A stretch of 38,301 bases of DNA from Hepatocystis sp. ex Piliocolobus tephrosceles (Eukaryota; Apicomplexa; Aconoidasida; Haemosporida; Plasmodiidae), in NCBI GenBank assembly GCA_902459845.2, contig CABPSV020000056.1:1-38301 (forward strand), read 5' to 3'. The notes beneath the pieces were generated by a model. That model was not told the origin of the DNA. It made no database searches and saw nothing but the letters and a program-made list of their open reading frames with translations. The translations under genes were made by a program, and so were the position numbers. Below are positions 32,342 to 38,301 of the stretch, in pieces. Numbering within the stretch: position 1 is the stretch's first letter; each line of letters begins with the position of its first letter.

Positions 32342-35101
32342 CTTGGTACTACTACCAATAACAATACCAATCAAAACAAAACACATGTAGAAGAAAAGGT
32401 CAACACACAACTAGGTATTAAAATATCAAATGTAACAAACTTAAATATATTTTCCTCCAAATCTGGATCAACAAACAACACAAAAGATGAAAAAATAAAC
32501 CAAGAAATTAGAAATAAAGCAGAAGATGCGTCAAAAAATAAAAAAAATAATCAAAAATACAATGAAATAATGTATATTTTAAAGATTTTTGCTAATTGTT
32601 TAGCATGTCAAGATCTTAATTATAATTCATTTTCTGTTTTATATTTTATGTATAAAAATTTATTACAAAATATTATGAAAATATGTTTTAATTTTACATA
32701 TGTTGTAAGTACTGAGTTTTTTTTTTTCAATGATGGTATAAATTTAATGTCAGTTGAAAATTTAAAAAGAGAGCAGATACCAAGTACTTTATTATTTGAT
32801 AGTATAAGAGCCTTTACAAATATTAAATCTTATTATAAATATTTTTATCGTATGTTAAAAGAGGAACATGATGAAACAGAAATAAAAACAGAAACAAAAA
32901 CAGAAACAAAAACAGAAATAAAAACAGAAATAAAAACGGAAATAAAAACGGAACCCCTCTTGTTGAGCAGTTTGCATATGTATGCGATACAACAAGAAGA
33001 GATAAATCGTGAAAAAACTGAAAAACATGAAAAAAGTAGTTATATTAATATGAATAATAATGGGGCTAATAACACATTATTTGTAAGCCAGAAAAAACAA
33101 TGGAGACATGAGAAACCATTTGATATATTCCTAGAAAAAGTAGAAAAAATGTTAATCAATAATAAAGATTTGAAAGAAGTAAAAAAACATGATAAACATT
33201 CACTATTATTACTCTCGACTAAATATAAAAAAAAAAAGTTATTACTAGGTGAACATGTATATATGATAAGTAAATATAATAAACTTTTTTATGACTTAGA
33301 CGATAAATTGTTAGCCATATATATTTATATAAAGCAATGCCAAATAAACAAAAATAAATTATTGAAAGGAATAAACACGAACGCAGTTTTGAAACAAAAC
33401 GAATTAAAATACAAAGAGACAGCGACAATTAAAAGTGATTCAAGTAATGGAATGAGTAGGGGTAAAGGAAAGTATAAGGGTAAAAAAACAGACAAAAAAA
33501 AAATTGATTTGGTTTTTGTCCATGGTTTACGTGGTCATGCTCTTCGTACATGGAGATTTTTAAATTATTATAACCATATGGCAGATCGTTATTATTATCA
33601 TAAACAACCTAGTTATAAAATTGGAAATAAAAAGAAAAGAAAAAATATGTTTCGTATCAAAGCTGACAGTAATATTGATAAGGATGTTGTTAACACAAGT
33701 AATAATAAAACTGACATGGAAAATAAAGATATGTACCATATCGATCATAAAAATGTTGATAAAAATAATAAAATTACAACTCCTAGTATGGACACTAATA
33801 ATAACAAAATTTCAAATGGGACTCAATCTAGTACGACTTCTTTAAAAAACAATAAAACAACAAAACAGAAAACAACTGATGACCGTTTTTTACTTAAGTT
33901 AAAAAATGATACGAAAGAAAAAATCAATGAACAACTTTTTAATAATAATAATAAAACCGGAAATATAAAAGATAAAAAGAATGTTATTTCATTTGATGAA
34001 ACAAGAAAACAAATAAGATCACATATAAAAATAAAAAATAATTTTAATTTTTCATTAAAAAAAGAGTTAATAGATACATTATTATTAAGATATAAACTTA
34101 ATCAAAATATTATACCTACATATACATCTAATAAAGAATATATGAATAAAAAGTTATTTAAATTCTTATTTTTAAAAAAAGATAATTTAAAAATGGATAT
34201 GGAGTGTTTTAATGGAGAATATTCATATCAAATATGGCCTTTTTATTTATTATTCCCACGTAAACAAAATTTAAATATTTTTCTTATTAATTACCATTCA
34301 CCTCTATATCCTGAAGGGAATTATTATACCAAGATGAAATCCATGAAAGAGAAAAAAAAAAAAAAAAAAAAAAAAGAGAAAGGGGAGATCCTTGACAATG
34401 CTCTCGTTTGTACTAATAACAATGTCAATAATAAAGAAAAGGAAGTTAATAGATCTAATGAAAATCAAATTACTAACACTGGGAATGACGATATTGATAT
34501 TAACAACAGTAGGAATGATAACAAAGAAACTAACAGTAGTGTATTTTTTGATTATTTAAAACCATTTAACTATATTTTTAATGTATTTGATGAAATAATA
34601 AAAGAAAAAAAAATCGAAAAGGAAAAAAATTTTTATTATACGGATAGAATGACATTAAATGAATTATCCAGATTTTTATATAAAACATTAAAAAGTGTAA
34701 ATATAGGAGTAGCAAATGATGTAGTATTTGTATCTCATTCTATGGGAGCTATATTAACACAAGATGTTTTGTCAAAAAATGATAATCTTTTAAATAAAAC
34801 GAAATATTTTTTTTGTTATGCAGCTCCACACTTTGGATCTACTTTAGCAATGACAGCATTCCCTATTAAAAATTTTTTATCACCATATGTTTCTCAGCTT
34901 AATAATTATAACACACAGTTGTCAGATATACAATCTAATTTTAAAGAAAAAATTAAAAATAAAAATATAAAAGTATATTCATTTGCTGAGACTAAAAAAA
35001 CACCCTTGCCAATAATAGGTAAAAAGATAAACCATAAATAAGTGGTACATACGTGATACTTCAATAAAGCTAACTGAACAACCCATATGAACATAAATAT
35101 A

Positions 35102-35147
<46 letters not shown>

Positions 35148-35221
35148 GATAATAAAATGAGCGAAAAAAAAAATCAAAAACAAAAGTCAACACATTATAT
35201 TATTCTATAATATGTCTCACT

Positions 35222-35271
<50 letters not shown>

Positions 35272-35452
35272 CTCTGTTTTAGGTGTTTCTACTATGATAG
35301 TACATATGGATAGTTCCTATTTACCCTATTCTAAAGTTTATGTATTAATTAAGAATTGTAACCATTTGCAAATATGTAAGCTAAACAATGAAGCGGATGT
35401 AAAATATTATTATTTAAACAAAGCTATAAATCAAGTTTCAAAGAATAGCTAA
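30134..35452 (+). CDS. SERAC1-like alpha/beta hydrolase (lipase/serine esterase), two exons
   Basis: Exon 1 is 30134-35018, exon 2 is 35283-35452 (TAA stop); the product is 1684 residues. The donor is G|gtaaaaag within a GGT codon, the acceptor is gttttag, and the phase-1 join gives PIIGVSTMIVHMDSSYLPYS. The hydrolase domain is C-terminal: FVHGLRGHALRTW (HG at 1130-1131, oxyanion region), nucleophile motif VSHSMGA with Ser1536, CYAAPHFGSTLAM at about 1557-1569, SFAET near 1617-1621, and NCNHLQICK with His1656 as the likely catalytic His, encoded only by exon 2. This order matches SERAC1-type lipases (VHGL, SHSMG, PHxGS, HLxIC), which act on phospholipids or esters; the parasite substrate is unknown. 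About 400 residues, mostly low complexity, lie between the HG motif and Ser1536. Residues 1-1100 are helical and Asn-rich, with poly-Asn at 32259-32340 and KTETKTEI repeats at about 32876-32950. The start follows a poly(A) leader. Confidence 0.85.
32259..32340 (+). repeat. Poly-asparagine AAT tract in lipase gene
   Basis: About 27 AAT codons in a row encode polyasparagine. Opposite and shifted frames give Ile, Leu or Tyr runs that are not genes. Confidence 0.9.
35019..35282 (+). other. Intron of the SERAC1-like lipase gene
   Basis: A 264-nt GT-AG intron with a run of more than 35 T and a (TA)n tract. The exon 1 frame would run only seven more codons into it before a stop, giving a protein without the catalytic histidine. 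Confidence 0.85.
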
Positions 35453-36768
35453 TAATAATACAAACAAATTCTATTTAAAATAATTAAATACGCACGTATA
35501 CAGTACACGTATATGTATATATGCGCATTCCTAAATTTGCTTTTACCTTTATATAAATTTTTATTAAAATATTTACACATATATATATATATATGCTTAT
35601 AAATATATGCACCATCTATTTTTTTTTCTCTTTTTTATTTTTTTTAATTACACATGAGATATATAAGTTTAATCCATTTTCACTCTTTTCAAAACACAAT
35701 TACTTTTTAAATATTCATAAAGTTTTTTTTTATTTGTTATTTTTTTCTAGTGCTATATTGATTTTGTTAAAACAAAAAAAAAAAAAACATCAGGTCAGTG
35801 TCTTTTTATGATATATGAGTATATGTGTATACGTGCATGTGTATATATATGTTTTCAATTCCTATATTTTTCTAATAAAAAATATAAATATGTATATATA
35901 TACACACAGTTGTTTACTTTTTTGTTTGTTCAATGAATTATTATTTACCTCACCATTTTTTATATTTTTACTAATATTTGTTTAATTTTTATTTATTTTT
36001 TTTTAATTTTTATTAATATTTATTTAACTTTTATTAATATATTTTTTATTTTTTTGTCTAACCTTTTGCTTTTATATAATGTTAAATAAATGTGATGGAA
36101 TAAAATGAAATTGGCCAAAACTATCTATTCAAAACTTAATATATATATATATATATATATATATAAACGTTTTTATAATAAAGTGTAATTTTAAATAGTG
36201 TTGCGCTATTTATCCCATCGTTTTTTCTATTCAATTTATCGTTTCCCTGATTCAAAATAGGGGTTCTTTTTTTTTTTTTTTACAAAATCTTTAAATAAAG
36301 TTAATTTTTCTATTTTTAAAAAAAATACAAACAGGTATTCACACATAAATATAGATTTGTGCATATAGAGCTAGAAAGTTGTAAAAATGTAAAAAAATAA
36401 ATAAAAAAAAAATTTACAACAGTCATTAATAATTTTTTTAAAAATGTGTACATTTCATAAAAAAATTGACATGATTTTATAAGAGTTTAGTATTATTGGT
36501 CAAAATATATTTTATTTTTTATTTATACAACATGGATATGACTCAAAAAGAAACATATTATATACAATTGTATTGTGTACGCAAACACATGTAAGGTTAA
36601 AGTTTCGTTCAACCGAAGCGTGTATGTATGTATATACGCTTCTATTATGCCAAGAGTAATGAAAAATAAAAGCAATTGTTATAATTAAAAACAACCACCT
36701 TATTAATTTGCTCGACTCAGTTTCATTAAATGGGTTTTATTGAGGGAGCAAGTTTTTTTTCTTTTTGT

Positions 36769-36893
36769 ATATATTCCGTTTTTTTTTCTTTTTTTATATA
36801 TTCCGTTTTTTTTTTTTTTTCGCTTTTTTTTTTTTTTCACTTTTTTCGCTTTTTTCACTTTTTTCGCTTTTTTCTCTTTTTTCGCTTTTTTGT
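36769..36893. repeat. Pyrimidine-rich repeat (TTTTTTCGC / TTTTTTCAC)
   Basis: Two copies of a TATATTCCG-containing unit are followed by about eight 9-11 bp units of T-runs capped by CGC, CAC or CTC. Open frames on either strand are Phe/Ser or Lys/Arg strings and are not genes. Confidence 0.75.
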
Positions 36894-36979
36894 AAAAAAA
36901 ATGACTCAAAATTGTTTATAATAATATATATATTTAAATATATATGTTTGCTGCGTAAATTTTGATTCTTTGGATAAAC

Positions 36980-37126
36980 ATGAGTATTATAATTGATGGG
37001 TGGATAAACAAAAAAAAATGTATTTTTACTGTAACATATGGTTTAGGTAAAAATAACAAAATTGGTGTTAATGATAGTGCTAGTAATATTACAACCATAA
37101 AATGGGTTTATTTACTACCAGCGTAA
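36980..37126 (+). CDS. Possible 48-residue small protein or exon, unknown
   Basis: ATG 36980 opens a 48-codon frame ending in TAA. The translation is mixed and not low complexity, with blocks such as IIIDGWINKKK, TVTYGLGKNNKIG and TIKWVYLLPA, and includes Trp, Gly and Ala, rare in chance frames of such A+T-rich DNA. I recognise no family and find no convincing splice partner. It could be a small gene, an orphan exon, a decayed fragment or chance. Confidence 0.25.
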   Translation: MSIIIDGWINKKKCIFTVTYGLGKNNKIGVNDSASNITTIKWVYLLPA

Positions 37127-37554
37127 ATATCATTATAGGCATAAGCCCTATTATTATAAATCATATTATAAACAATATTATTTATAAAACCCATCAGTAT
37201 ATTATACTTCGACAATATAAACAACAACAAAAATTGCACCCGTTATTAATATAAATCTGTTTTTCGTTATTTTTTTTTTATAATTTTTTAAAATAAGATT
37301 ATTTATTTTATTTTATTTTTTTTTATTAGCATGATTATAATTATAGTTTAACACATAATTTTTAATGATGTCTTAATCATTATTTTGAAAACTTAACACC
37401 CTATTACTATATTTATGTGCACATTTGTAGGTGTTTTATATAAATACATAACTGTTATTAGCTATATGTGGTTGTAAACCATCTGATTATTTATTTATTA
37501 TTATTATTTTTTTTTTTTTTTTTTTTTATGTCCATTAATGTCATTATAATTAGT

Positions 37555-38186
37555 TTATGTATTATACTGAACAGTGTTATACTGTATGGGATTATACTGC
37601 ATAAGATTGTTATTGTAATGAGGAGTGGTACAATTTAATTGAACATGTTCAACAAATTTATTTTCATAAATATGTGCGTAGGGATGTAAATAAAGTGGTC
37701 TGTTCTTTTGATTGACATTTGAGGTTATTAACATTTCGTTAGTTTTTGGCAGAGCATTAACAATGGGTTGATAGATTGTATTTTCTAAATATGGTGGATA
37801 TAATGGTAAATTATTATTAATGTTGTTATTAGAAATGTTTGTATTGATAGTATCTGTGGTAGTAGCAACGGGATCTGTTATAGTAGTAGTAGTGGTATTA
37901 GTATCTGTACCAGTAACAAACGTATCTGGAGCAGTAACAGACAGATGTGAGTTCAAATTGGATAATATAACTGGAGATACTTTAGTTACATTTGTCATGG
38001 ATATATTCTCATTTATCGGTAACACATTTTTATTATATACATTCATGTCATTTATATCTATATCTACATTGTAAAAATTAGGATATTTATTTGCGTTTGT
38101 ATATATATCATTTATATTATAATAATCAAAATTATTTACTACAGTATTAGTAGGATATATATTATTTGGTAGTGTATATAACATAC

Positions 38187-38244
<58 letters not shown>

Positions 38245-38301
38245 GTTATTATTGTTATTATTATTATATCTGGTATTGTTAGTTGCATAAATGTTTTGCT
38301 C
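37555..38301 (-). CDS. 3' end of an Asn-rich protein, truncated by the window edge
   Basis: The frame is open on the minus strand from the window edge (38301, codon GAG) to the stop at 37555-37557: 248 residues of a longer protein. A Met at 38184-38182 is internal, because 39 further codons lie before it in frame, including about 26 Asn from an AAT/AAC run (38187-38265). The visible part is rich in Asn, Tyr, Thr and Pro, with a TDTNTTTTTITD stretch and a C-terminus in short QYN units (MQYNPIQYNTVQYNT). No domain is visible in this part. From memory, a zinc-finger protein gene follows the alpha/beta hydrolase on P. falciparum chromosome 11, so this could be its low-complexity tail; that is unverified. 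It converges with the lipase gene. Confidence 0.8.
38187..38265 (-). repeat. Poly-asparagine AAT/AAC tract in the partial gene
   Basis: About 26 consecutive AAT codons with a few AAC interruptions, read on the minus strand. The length keeps the frame open between the window edge and the downstream coding part. Confidence 0.85.

Larger units (their letters stand above)
35453..37554. other. Convergent 3' intergenic region between lipase and the Asn-rich partial gene
   Basis: A 2.1 kb gap between two genes that read toward each other. Up to about 36900 it is homopolymers, TA tracts and a pyrimidine repeat (CTTTTTTCGC type, about 36769-36893). From about 36940 to 37480 the sequence is noticeably less simple; it holds a 48-codon frame (36980-37126) and inverted repeats (37102-37194). 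A GTGCAC palindrome, the AP2-I type core, lies at 37417-37422, but in 3' flank, so its use as a promoter site is doubtful. Confidence 0.65.

Noticed and set aside
35019..35041. Exon 1 stop as the true end of the lipase
   Set aside because: It would cut the hydrolase before its histidine; a clean donor, acceptor and in-frame homologous continuation show that this stop is intronic.
37555..38184. Met at 38184 as the start of the minus-strand protein
   Set aside because: The frame continues upstream through poly-Asn to the window edge without a stop, so this Met is most likely internal.

Overview
The window is nuclear DNA from a malaria parasite (Plasmodium). The signs are extreme A+T content, long homopolymer and (TA)n tracts between genes, asparagine-rich low-complexity insertions in proteins, small GT-AG introns, and Plasmodium-type genes. 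The Asn-rich style fits an A+T-rich species, either falciparum-like (Laverania) or an avian parasite. From memory, the pairing of mitochondrial HSP70 (HSP70-3) with a degenerate PDI (PDI-11) matches P. falciparum chromosome 11. I could not check this, and I do not claim the species.

Layout from left to right. (1) 1-2711: non-coding A+T-rich DNA, the presumed HSP70 upstream region. (2) 2712-4709 (+): mitochondrial HSP70. (3) 5963-7246 (-): ER-type PDI of the P5/PDIA6 kind, with both thioredoxin motifs reduced to CxxS. (4) 7247-10006: a 2.8 kb divergent promoter region rich in tandem repeats. (5) 10007-15967 (+): a greatly expanded RRP12 (NUC173/HEAT) ribosome-biogenesis factor. (6) 17459-25885 (+): a 2808-residue, mostly low-complexity protein of unknown function with a more ordered C-terminus. 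(7) 26409-27915 (-): a six-exon gene for a 174-residue protein, whose exons are each too short to stand out as long open frames. I assembled it from splice sites and preserved phase. (8) 27916-30133: a second divergent intergenic region, containing a striking G6-A-G6 run. (9) 30134-35452 (+): a SERAC1-like alpha/beta hydrolase (lipase) in two exons; the short second exon carries the likely catalytic histidine. (10) 37555-38301 (-): the 3' end of an Asn-rich gene that runs off the window.

The genes mostly alternate in strand (+,-,+,+,-,+,-), giving convergent pairs with shared 3' regions and divergent pairs with shared promoters. They do not form a single pathway. They are housekeeping functions (mitochondrial protein folding and import, ER redox folding, small-subunit ribosome assembly, lipid or ester hydrolysis) mixed with lineage-specific proteins. 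I saw no tRNA, rRNA, CRISPR array, transposon or virus-derived gene. The most useful results are the hidden six-exon gene, the second lipase exon, the doubly degenerate PDI and the G-run between divergent promoters.
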